A DNA stretch of 64,000 nt. Origin: Spinacia oleracea (lineage: Eukaryota > Streptophyta > Magnoliopsida > Caryophyllales > Amaranthaceae). The stretch lies in assembly GCF_020520425.1 (NCBI RefSeq), contig NC_079490.1:5022001-5086000 (forward strand), written 5' to 3'. The notes under the pieces were generated by a model. That model searched no databases and was not told the origin of the DNA. It was given only the letters and a program-made list of their open reading frames with translations. Shown piece after piece: positions 50,001-59,161 of this stretch (positions are counted from its first letter, which is position 1; every line of letters starts with the position of its first letter). A program made the position numbers and the translations under genes.

Positions 50001-50027
50001 GCACGCATCGCGTGCATAAAATACTAG
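50001..50027 (+). other. 3' terminal hairpin and CTAG end of the large Helitron
   Basis: GCACGC-ATC-GCGTGC stem-loop followed by 8 bases and CTAG, then host T. This is the rolling-circle termination signal. The same hairpin ends the Helitron at 35591-35617. Confidence 0.85.
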
Positions 50028-50189
50028 TGTAGCATATTATAACATGCTAGATTCCAAGTTATTGATGAATCATGTACTTCTTGTCGAATCGATATATTTT
50101 TTTTGCTAAGTTCATTTTGCCGATTTTTTTCTACCTCGTAACTCTGCTTATATGTTGATTTCATTTTGTCGATTGATTTCAATATCTTG

Positions 50190-50228
50190 GGAGGAACTGC
50201 GTGCGTTAGCACGCGGTGCAACAACTAG
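50190..50228 (+). mobile_element. Second, different Helitron 3' terminus
   Basis: Hairpin GCGTGC-GTTA-GCACGC, then GGTGCAACAACTAG directly before T. It is 200 bp beyond the end of the large Helitron and has another loop and spacer, so it belongs to another family or subfamily. The large Helitron may have inserted into this older element; its left end was not found. Confidence 0.6.
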
Positions 50229-50399
50229 TTTTATGAAAAAACAGAAAACCAGAAACAAAAAACGATATCAAACGGACCTTTAGCTATGGATATATGGTTT
50301 GTACCTATCTGGTCGGGACTCCTATTGGGTCAACAGGTCGGAGCCCCAAGTTAGTGGGCTATTCACTTTGAGAGTTGGCTTGAGATGGTAAAGGAAACC

Positions 50400-50620
50400 T
50401 CTTCTCCAAAGTGCTCCCCTAGTGGGAGGATTGAACCTTCAAGCAAGAAGATGGAATCTTTACTACTGGTGTAAGTTACTGCTCTATCCCCTAGCTAGCG
50501 GGGGTCGGGATTGAACTCTCAAGTTGGAAGGTGGATTCTTTTCTACTAAGCCAATTCTTTATCCCCTAACGGGGGACCGAACCCTCAAAATAGAAGGTGA
50601 AATCTTTTCTACTAGTTGAA
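50400..50620 (-). repeat. Tandem tRNA-like modules (SINE-type repeat)
   Basis: Read on the minus strand, about three successive units of roughly 75 bp carry GGGGATA.AG at their start, an 'AGTAGAAAAGATTCCACCTTC' type middle and a box-B-like GGTTC(A/G)ATCC or GGTTCGGTCC. They look like head-to-tail tRNA-derived heads. The flanking piece at about 50345-50395 is related to 29925-29985. Not functional tRNA genes. Confidence 0.45.
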
Positions 50621-51045
50621 GACATTGCTTAGTAGTTTAGATTTTGGATCCACTATAGTTCTAAAATAACTCTACAGGGTAGAGTTTGAGCAATATCAAC
50701 CATTGAATGAAAAATCTATGGCTCACATCATTTATTATCTTTCAAAAATCCCCGTATTTTTTCTCATCAATATCCACCCCCTAATTTTCCCTTCCCACTA
50801 ATATGAGTCATTGGTTTAAAAATGTATGACAACTCTACCTTCTGTAGAGTTTTAATAGAGGACTCGGACCTGTTGGATTGTACCATTATACGTGGAATGT
50901 GGGAATATTTTCTAGACTCATTTTTCCAATTTTAGCAACTACATGAAGACTAACTAGTGTTTAGCCTGTATTATGCATAAGTTTCTTTTAAAATTTTGGT
51001 TATGTTGTCTATTGTACTCTGTAATATAGTAGAGGCTACAAAAAA

Positions 51046-51319
51046 TTTGAAACAATAGAAAATGATGAGTTTTGAGTATGACAAAAATGAAATTGGAATG
51101 TGAAACCAATAGATCAGTAATAGACAATCATTAGTCAATAATCTAGAACCAATAATAAATGCAAATAATAAATAATACCCCGTTTGAAACAATAGAAAAT
51201 GATGAGTTTTGAGTATGACAAAAATGAAATTGGAATGTGAAACCAATAGATCAGTAATAGACAATCATTAGTCAATAATCTAGAACCAATAATAAATGCA
51301 AATAATAAATAATACCCCG
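51046..51319. repeat. Perfect 137-bp tandem duplication
   Basis: Copy 1 at 51046-51182 and copy 2 at 51183-51319, identical base for base as read, both beginning TTTGAAACAATAG and ending AATACCCCG. It is immediately followed by a trinucleotide repeat. Identity implies very recent origin. Confidence 0.92.
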
Positions 51320-51376
51320 TAATAAATAATAATAATGATAATAATAGTAATAATAGTAATAATAATAATAATAGTA

Positions 51377-51454
<78 letters not shown>

Positions 51455-51455
51455 G
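51320..51455. repeat. AAT/ATA microsatellite
   Basis: About 135 bp of (AAT)n with early interruptions (GATAAT, AGTAAT) and a long pure tract from about 51383 to 51450. Long isoleucine or asparagine frames across it are artefacts. Confidence 0.92.
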
Positions 51456-51746
51456 ATGGCAATGTGTTAGAAGTCACAACACGCATTACCAAAGGCGACA
51501 TAATTGAGGTTAAATGGCGTTGGATATCGATCCCAACTTCGCACAAAGGGAACTCTATGTTGAATTGGGACTACCTACAATAAACTCAACACTATCCAAC
51601 ATTTTCTGTTTTCCATAAAATTATTTGTAAGATAACATGAATTACAATTATCAATTGTTTAGTGTACTAGTGAAACGGTGAGAAAAATATATTTTTTATC
51701 CTTTTACAATATATGTGCAATATTTCTTCAATGCGGAAAAAGTGTA

Positions 51747-52228
51747 TGGAATTGCCAGTTATTGGGTTCAGGCGTTCTTCAAAGAATCAAGCGAGGCGTT
51801 TATATTAAAGGTCCATTTCCTCAACCAAACGCTCCCAATTTGATCTGACATTTTGATCGTGTATGTATGTAGGTTGTGAATTACAACAACGTGACCGCGA
51901 AGTTGAAGTTAACCATCAATGGGGTAGATCCAAACTCTGTCAAACTACAAATCGAGGAAAATTGTCCTCAGCCATAACGACTTGGACGCCGAAAACACTT
52001 TGGATAATCCTACCAAGGTATGTAATTAATTATATATTTTCCTACACGTTATCATCATTATACATATTGTGTATTTACTAACGCGCGGTTGTGTTTGTTA
52101 GGCCTGTATCAAGTTTGATCAGGAGTGAAACCGTGCAACACATTGTTCTAATGGTGGAACCGTACTCTTTTGCAGAATTCGACTTGATACGTATGACGAC
52201 TCAGCATTTTCGAGAGACGTCGGCATAA
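51747..52228 (+). pseudogene. 3' remnant of a GH51 alpha-L-arabinofuranosidase gene
   Basis: Three exon-like blocks match the C-terminal part of plant apoplastic alpha-L-arabinofuranosidases (ASD/ARF, cell-wall arabinan trimming). About 51747-51812 reads YGIASYWVQAFFKESSEAF. About 51875-52018 reads VVNYNNVTAKLKLTINGV and, in another frame, LDAENTLDNPTK before a GT. About 52102-52228 reads SSLIRSETVQHIVLMVEPYS followed by FAEFDLI, then a stop. The frame change inside the middle block and the absence of the catalytic barrel show that it is broken and truncated. It lies just left of a BURP-gene remnant in the same orientation. Confidence 0.7.
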
Positions 52229-52379
52229 TTTACACCCTGCTAACTGGCAAGTTGAAATATGTCGATTTAGTGACTCCGAGGACCATAGCTGAAATATACA
52301 AACTCATGAACAAGAAAAAATCCAAGTATGCTCATTCCAACCTAGACCTTGATTTCATAAACTTAAACATATTTCATAG

Positions 52380-52925
52380 GTATGACTGTATGAGGACATA
52401 GAAAAGGGAACTCAGTAGAGCTTGTGGTTCAGGAACCAAGGACTTAGGTCTGCTAAGCTTTTTCATAACGAACACCCTACTATCCTTTGCCCATACGCAA
52501 CTAACCTTGGTTTATGTAGGTAAAACATATATCATGCCCATAATCCTTAGAAGGGATCGATGTACCAGTTTGTTGCAAGTTACACGGGGAGTGATGTAAA
52601 ACCCATCACTACCTCAGAGGGGGTGTTGCAAAACTATACAGTGGTTGACAATGGGAGGGTGATAAGACATAAGGTGATTGGGTGTCACAAACAAATGTAT
52701 CTTCCTTATGCTATTTATGGATGCCATTACATCCTAAATAGCATAGTTCGAGTAGTTCCATTGAAGGGAGAGGATGGAACACAATTAGAAGATGTATCGA
52801 TTTGTCATATGGATACATCCCCGTGGAATCCTCATCATCTTCTCTTCCTTATTCTCAAGAGCAAACCAGGACCTCTAGTGTGTCATTTCTTGGCCACCGA
52901 AGACATTGCGTGGATAAGCAAGTGA
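52380..52925 (+). pseudogene. 3' remnant of a BURP-domain gene
   Basis: The clear part, 52560-52925, encodes the C-terminal BURP domain: ...VIGCHKQMYLPYAIYGCHY, VVPLKGEDGTQLEDVSICHM, DTSPWNPHHL and KPGPLVCHFLATEDIAWISK. The CH-x(n)-CH-x(n)-CH-x(n)-CH pattern of the family (here four CH pairs) is kept. BURP proteins (RD22, USP, polygalacturonase beta-subunit types) are secreted, plant-specific wall-associated proteins. The block ahead (about 52500-52565) resembles the expected RYC.TSLE segment but in another frame, and no start, signal peptide or repeat region is found. Probably a broken fragment, although a short translated peptide cannot be excluded. Confidence 0.7.
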
Positions 52926-53745
52926 TCGATGCTTGGCTGAAGCATCTATGAATAAGTACATTTGTATAAATAAGCATGCATGATGGTATAAGTGTTTCTT
53001 TGTTGGTTGTTTCACAATTTGGGATGACTTTGATATCTTGATAGTTTTTCTTTAATGTTTTGTAGAATTTATTAAGTCTTACACTTTTTACCATATGCGT
53101 GATTCCGAAATTATTGAAAAAATTATAATTCATGGATGATGGATATATGGTTAGGTCTACCGTCTCCGAATTGGCATATACGAATAACTTCGAGTTCACC
53201 ATCTGATCTGGGTTGAGGTTTACGCCCTAGATCTTCTTCTCCAATTTCTCATTCATCTTCTTCTTGTTCCACCAATTGTCCATATCACTCCCCTTTCAAC
53301 ACCGAACTTCAAACCCTCAAACAAATTGAAGTACTTGTTCAAGAGTATAATCCAATATCCAACACACAATATCCCAACAACAAAGAATTCCAACAACCAA
53401 TTACAAAAGCATGTGATATAGAGTAATTCGGAAGTTAAAAAGAGGATTAGAAAAGTAGGGAGGAATCTAACCGACCGCGGTCGAGGAGAATGAAATGTAC
53501 TCTAATTCTTTGAGAAATCCGGAAAGAGTCAACCCTTGGCCGTCCTTCTGGAGCTCGCCGATGTTTCCTTCAATGGAGAATGAGGGCACGAAAGCGGAAA
53601 TTCGGGTTGGAGATTGAAGTTTGGTAGAGGGTGGATTTGGGTTACCTAAAGACCGACCACGTTGATGATGGTGACTTTGAAAGGAGAGGAAGAGGTTGTT
53701 AGTTTCGAGCAAGGGACATGGGTAACCGACGATTTTGAGGAAAGA
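52926..53745. other. Gene-free stretch
   Basis: No recognisable gene. Minus-strand frames at 52855-53202 and 53467-53712 show no domain or codon pattern worth calling. A CT-rich, leader-like patch lies at 53225-53300. Confidence 0.5.
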
Positions 53746-54028
53746 CTATGTACATGCACAATATATTACAAAATGCATTACATGATGTGTGCAAGTAAAA
53801 ATTACAAAAATTACATGATGTGTGCAAGTAAAAAGTACAAAAAACCATTACTCCAAATATTGCTTATTCCAAATAAAACATGATAACAAAACCAAGTCTT
53901 CAAATAATTTTTAAAAGTATCTTGAACCGAGAAAATCTTTAACAAATACTTGAAAGTTGTTAGACAAGTTAATTCCTTATAATGAATTTATAGTTTCTAC
54001 TACTTTCCCAAATATCCATTTTAAAAAT

Positions 54029-54191
<163 letters not shown>

Positions 54192-54547
54192 GTATATTAT
54201 ATAAATTATATAAATTATATTATATATTATGTAGTATATGTATATTATATATTGTATAATATAACAATAAATTTTGGTTTGATGTTTGGTTTGAGTGTTT
54301 ATTTTGTAAAACTAAATCCAAATCGTAAACCATACTTAGCTAAAAAATACAAGTTGAATTGCACTAGAGAAGTAATTAACGTTAACACATGCACATAATA
54401 AAAATCCCTCGAATGAGCCCTAAAAATTTTAATCACTAAACTAGAAGTGTACAACTAAGATGGGGAGAAATACCACGAGGTTGGCTAAATCAAGAACAAA
54501 TAGCGTCCATTCAGGACCCAAATAACATGTTATAGTACAAAATTTTA

Positions 54548-54856
54548 GGTGTTGTCTGGTTGGCATATAAAAACATGAGAATTTAGAATTCTTAGGAATT
54601 GCAAAGTATGTGAGTTGTTTGGTTTAATTCTTTTGGTGAGATGTGGGAAGTGAAACTTCCTAGAATTTCAACTTCCCACAAAATGGAGAAATTTCTTACC
54701 TAGTCCCCCTAGATAAGCAGAAATTCCCATGGTAATTAAGTTGCTTCCCACATTATTAACCAAACAACTTTAGGAAATTCCCGTAAATTTATTTAAGAAA
54801 CTCGTTTTATATGAATATGAATTTCATGGGAAATTCTATGAGAACCAAATGACACC
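54548..54856. mobile_element. Tourist-like (PIF/Harbinger) MITE
   Basis: 309 bp with inverted ends GGTGTTGTCTGGTT / AACCAAATGACACC and TTA on both sides (54545-54547, 54857-54859), the usual 3-bp Harbinger duplication. It is absent from the corresponding place in copy 2 of the segmental duplication. Confidence 0.75.
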
Positions 54857-54945
54857 TTAGCAAGTAGTTGGTATAAATTTGTATGTTATTGGTCTACCAA
54901 TATGCCACAACATTACCAATTAGACTTTCTGCTTTATTAATTCAG

Positions 54946-55554
54946 ACAACAAATTTATTGGCACTAATCATTGTTAATCTATTATATCATACTTAAAAAG
55001 ACACCAAAACTGACACATATAATTTTCTGGTGCAAAATCTATCATCTATTACTAAATACCAAAAGAGACACTAGGAATGACACATGTCAATTCTTGGTGC
55101 GATTTTTTGCCGCCAAAAGTTTTTTCTTTTTCCTTTTAATTTTCTCAAATTCGGTACTATAGAATATATTAAAGCAAGATTTCAGTGATTCAGCCTTGAA
55201 ATTGTGTTGCCCAGCCAATCACATACTTGACCTATGTCAAGGAATTTATCCATTTGACATCCATGGTGAGTCATGATTAAACCAAAATGCAATTGTCAAG
55301 TGCAACTTGACAGACATGAGCGATCAACGTTGCTCTTGCTCTTACTAGTTAAGTTTATATAAGGTTGCCTACTAATTAATGTAGTTGCATATTGTTAAGT
55401 TATCCTTGAAAAGAGGCAAATTCACATTGATTGACCAACTTCATATATTAGTATCACGTTACTAAAAGCATTACTATCATAGTAGTAGCAATTATGTCAC
55501 TATCGTAGCAATTAAGTCAAAATTGTTATACATCCCTCTCATTGTTATAGGTTT
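54946..55554. other. Spacer between the two duplicate copies
   Basis: No gene. Two related stretches of about 60 bp ('AC.AAAA..GACAC......ATT.T.GGTGC') at 54998-55035 and 55060-55105 form a loose direct repeat. Otherwise featureless. Confidence 0.5.
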
Positions 55555-55673
55555 ATACTATACAAGCACAACATATTGCAAGGACCTAAACTCAACGTAC
55601 ATTTGATGCATTCAAGTAAAAATTACAACAAACCATTATAATACAAATAGTGCTTATTCAAAATAAAATATTA

Positions 55674-56004
55674 CTCCCTCCGTATTTATTTAAGAGATAC
55701 ACTTGGCTGGGCACGAGTGTTAAGAAAAAGAATTGAATGATATAAAATAATAAATTAAGCAAATGGAGTTGAGTAGATATTTTAATAAGTAAACAAGTGG
55801 GGACCATGTTATTTGGGGGGGGGGGGGGGGTGAGGGTGGGGTTATGAAATTATTTATTTAATAGGATGATGGGTCATAGCGTAAATTAGATGTATTATGT
55901 AATTAGATGGTGGGGTTGATAAGTTTCTAAAAACGGCAATTGTATCTCTTAAATAAATAAAGCCAGAAAAGACAAGTGTATCCCTTAAATAAATACGGAG
56001 GGAG
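55674..56004. mobile_element. Stowaway-like MITE (family of 18575)
   Basis: 331 bp, ends CTCCCTCCGTATTTATTTAA / complement, TA on each side (55672-55673, 56005-56006). Same family as 18575-18903 in the reverse orientation. Contains an 18-G run near 55816-55831. Confidence 0.88.
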
Positions 56005-56158
56005 TACTTCATTACAACACCAAGTTTTAAATATATTTTGAACCGAGAAAATCATTAACGAAGACTTGAAAGTTATTAGACAAGCTTAGACCTTTTAAAT
56101 ATTAATGAATAGTTTCTACTTTTCGAAATGTCTAAATTGAAAAAAAATACATATAATG

Positions 56159-56442
56159 CTCCATCCGTCCCAGATTAGTTGTTACACTTTCTTTTTTCGT
56201 TCGTTCCAGATTAGTTGTTACATTTCTTAATTAGGAATGACCCCACAATTATTATATTGTCTTTCTCTTCCCACTAATTTTTTTTGTCCCCACACCCTCT
56301 CTCATTCAATTAAAAAAAATACCATACTAACTCCTATCAAATCTACTTTTTCAATAAAATAACAATTGATAATCAAACAACCACTTATCACCTAAAACTT
56401 TGTGCAAAGGTAAGTGTAACAACTAATCTGGGACGGTAGGAT
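56159..56442. mobile_element. Stowaway-like MITE
   Basis: About 284 bp beginning CTCCATCCGTCCCAGATTAG and ending with the complement AACTAATCTGGGACGG. The terminal word CCAGATTAGTTGTTACA is doubled at the left end. The right boundary is slightly eroded. Confidence 0.75.
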
Positions 56443-56576
56443 GACACGTTTATTGTTATAACAATACATTTTACTTTTCTGTTTGGTTTGATTGTTTATT
56501 TTGTAAAGCAGAACCCAAACTATAAACCATACTTAGCTAAAAATACAATATGAATTGAACTGGATAAGTAATATAT

Positions 56577-56941
56577 TCTAATATTTAATAACAGGAAAAT
56601 TTACAAGAAATTTGGAGTGTCACGTGTTGTTCCTTGAAAACATCTTTCCATTTTATTTTCTTTAAGTTTCAATTCATGTCCCTTCCTTCTCCATTTTCAT
56701 GTCTCTTCACCACAAAAAAAAAATATGTCCTTCACCTCCAATAAATTTCATGCCCCTTTATCTTCTAATTTAGCCATTAATTTTTAAGAAATATACCAAT
56801 TTATATTTCTATTTTCACCTTTTCTTAGTGAAACACGAAATGAAATACATTTACTCTTTTTTTGATGAGTTGAAAAATTAAACTCACCTTTAAAATTAAC
56901 GTAACAAAACTCGTGCATGATACGAGGTCTAGACTAGCTAG
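56577..56941 (+). mobile_element. Small nonautonomous Helitron
   Basis: About 365 bp starting TCTAATATTTAATAACAGG and ending with hairpin CTCGT-GCATGAT-ACGAG (56910-56926), then GTCTAGACTAGCTAG before T. The uninterrupted counterpart in copy 1 of the duplication (AAGTAATTAAC near 54371-54381) independently supports the right boundary. The base before the start is T, not the expected A, so the left end may be a few bases off. Confidence 0.65.
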
Positions 56942-57202
56942 TTAACATTAATACACATAAGAAAAATCCCTCGAATTAGCCCTGAAATATTTGATCACTA
57001 GACTACAAGTGTGCAACTGAGATGGGGAACAGTACCATGGGGTTGGCTAAATCAAGAACAAAAGGCGTCCATTTTGGACCCAAATAATGTACCTCTATTG
57101 GTATAAATTTGTATGTTATTGGTATAAATTTGTATGTTATTGGTCTACCAATACACTACAATTATCACCAATTAGAAGTTCTCCTATATTAATTATGACA
57201 AA

Positions 57203-58410
57203 AAAATTACGGTTTTTAAATGAAACTCCCCCGAGGTTTAACCAAATGCACATATACCCTCAAGTTTTCCTGAATGCACCAAATACCCATGAGGTTTAAA
57301 AAATATTAAAAAATGATCACAAGGCTATCAGACGTTAAGTCCCATTTAGGTTGTTAAGTTGTTGAAACCTTTTGCACCAAGTACCCCCGAAGTTTAATAT
57401 AATGTACCAAATACCCATATTTATTAAAACAACATTTTTTTTCACCAAATAACTATCATGTTATTGTTGAAATTGCTTTGCTCTGCCATTACAAATTTTA
57501 TATTTTGTGTTGCTTTTACATTACTTCAACATTACAAAAATTAGAAACACAAACATTATAATCCCTATTTTAATTGCTGCAACTTGAACCTTTTGTTGTT
57601 GTTTAACTATATTCTTCACTCTTTCAATTCATCATTCATATTGTTGCTATCTTTCGATGTTTTCTCATACTCCTTGTTGCATCTGTACTCATTTGTCTTG
57701 CTTTGTTGATGTTGTTGATGTAGTATTTGTTGTTGTACACACCCTTTGCACCACCTAGAATAGTTACAATCATCACACTCGTAATATAGCCTATGTGGTT
57801 TTTTTTTTTTTCTGTCTCATATCTTTTTATCGCACACTGTACAACTTGGACAATATTTGTTTACATAGGAGAATATAGCCATTGATGATGATGTGTTCGA
57901 TAATGAACTCATGCTGAATGTTGGGGAGGAGGCTTATGTTGTTGTTTGATTTGTTAAAAGGGTGGGGGAGGGTTGTTGTTGGATATGTTGTGTGTGTATG
58001 GGGTGGGGGGGGGGGGGGTGTTGACAGGGTTGTTGTTGTTGAATCTATTGATTAAGGGAGGGGTTTATAACTATATGAAGGGTAGTTTACTCAATTGCAA
58101 CAACTAGTTTTTCAAAAAAAAAAAATTATCGTTTTTAATAAACATGGTATTTGGTGCATTGTATTAAACCTCAAGAGCATATGGTGCGTATATTAAAGGT
58201 TAGAGGTATTTGCTGCAAAAGGTTTCAATAAGTTAACAAACCTGATGGAGTAACGGGGCGTCCGTTAGACTTTTGGGCATTTTTTAATATTTTTTTTAAC
58301 CTCAAGCATATTTGGTACATTCGGGAAAATTTAAGGGTATCCGATTCATTCGGGAAAAAATAACGGTATCTGATGCATTTTGTTAAAACTCGAGGGAATT
58401 TCATAAAAAA
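57203..58410. mobile_element. Long-inverted-repeat (MULE-like/foldback) element
   Basis: About 1.2 kb with diverged inverted arms of roughly 230-250 bp. Left: AAATGAAACTCCCCCGAGG, GCACCAAATACC, TTGAAACCTTTTGCA. Right: their complements in reverse order. Flanked by 9-bp near-duplicates TATGACAAA (57194-57202) and AATGACAAA (58411-58419), the size used by Mutator-like elements. No transposase. The interior, read on the minus strand near 57730-57800, contains ECDDCNYSRWCKGC, faintly like a GRF-type zinc finger, perhaps a captured scrap. Confidence 0.65.
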
Positions 58411-58419
58411 AATGACAAA

Positions 58420-59161
58420 TTTGCCAAAAAGGACCTTTTATAACCCAAATTTAGCGAGAAAAGACCTTATATATATATACATATATATATATATTTTGTG
58501 AAATCACACCTTAATTTAAATCTTTTTTGCGAAAGACAACCTAAGTGAAGTTTTCGGCAATGACTGAGATTTTCAGGCCATTGACTTGCACATAAGCAGC
58601 ACGTGTGGCTTCATTTTGCCACATAACAAAACACATTGTTAAAGCGGTTTATTTTGGTAGTGTTTAAGGGAAGTTGTTTCGTTTCCACTAAGCATGCTCG
58701 TTTTCACAAATTAACATGTAAAATGAAGCAACACGTGTTGCTCACGTGCATTAAGTCAATGGCCGAAAAAACACACTCAATGTCGAAAATTTTCCTTTGG
58801 TTATCTTTCACAAAAAAAAAATTACATTAAGATGTGATTTTAAAAAAAAGTTATATAAAATCATTTCTCGTAAAATTTAGGCTTACACTTCCCTTAAAAA
58901 AAAAAAAAAAATCAGTACCAAACTTATCGGAGGGGAATAAAAAAAGGGGAAAAGAAAAACAATTCCCTCGTCGAGATTGGCGGTTGAAAAAGCAAAGAAG
59001 CGTCAAAATTACCCACAAATTCTGATTCGATTTACATGACGATTTCCGACAAAAACCAGACCAATTCTAGGGTTTCCAATTTCCACAGATTTTCACCCCC
59101 AATTCAACATCCTGTCTTTTAGTTCTTCTCTCTCCTAATTGTTCATCGGCAGACTTCAACG
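58420..59161. other. Spacer and leader of the R3H gene
   Basis: No gene. A short TA tract lies near 58472-58495. The last 250 bp before the start codon of the R3H gene are purine- then pyrimidine-rich (GAGAAAG to CTTCTCTCTCC) and probably hold its promoter and leader. No clear TATA box. Confidence 0.5.

Larger units (their letters stand above)
37288..50027 (+). mobile_element. Apparently complete autonomous Helitron (RepHel + RPA)
   Basis: 12,740 bp from TCTCTATTCTATAAAGG (after A) to hairpin GCACGC-ATC-GCGTGC (50001-50015), then ATAAAATACTAG directly before T. It contains, all on the + strand, an uninterrupted RepHel gene (42499-47520) and an RPA1-like gene (47774-49800), the standard coding set of plant Helitrons, plus a 5.2-kb non-coding or captured left part with a triplicated unit (38344-39100). 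Helitrons move by rolling-circle replication: Rep nicks at the ends, helicase unwinds, RPA-like protein probably coats single strands. Insertion is between A and T without duplication. Intact termini and genes make recent activity plausible (inference). Confidence 0.92.
55555..57195. repeat. Segmental duplication, copy 2
   Basis: Homologue of 53750-54945, interrupted by a Stowaway MITE (55674-56004), a second MITE (56159-56442) and a small Helitron (56577-56941), none present in copy 1. A 21-bp unit GGTATAAATTTGTATGTTAT is doubled at 57100-57141. Confidence 0.8.

Noticed and set aside
51280-51583. Poly-isoleucine frames
   Set aside because: Translations of the AAT microsatellite.
53467-53712. 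81-codon minus-strand frame
   Set aside because: No recognisable domain; no supporting splice or context signals.
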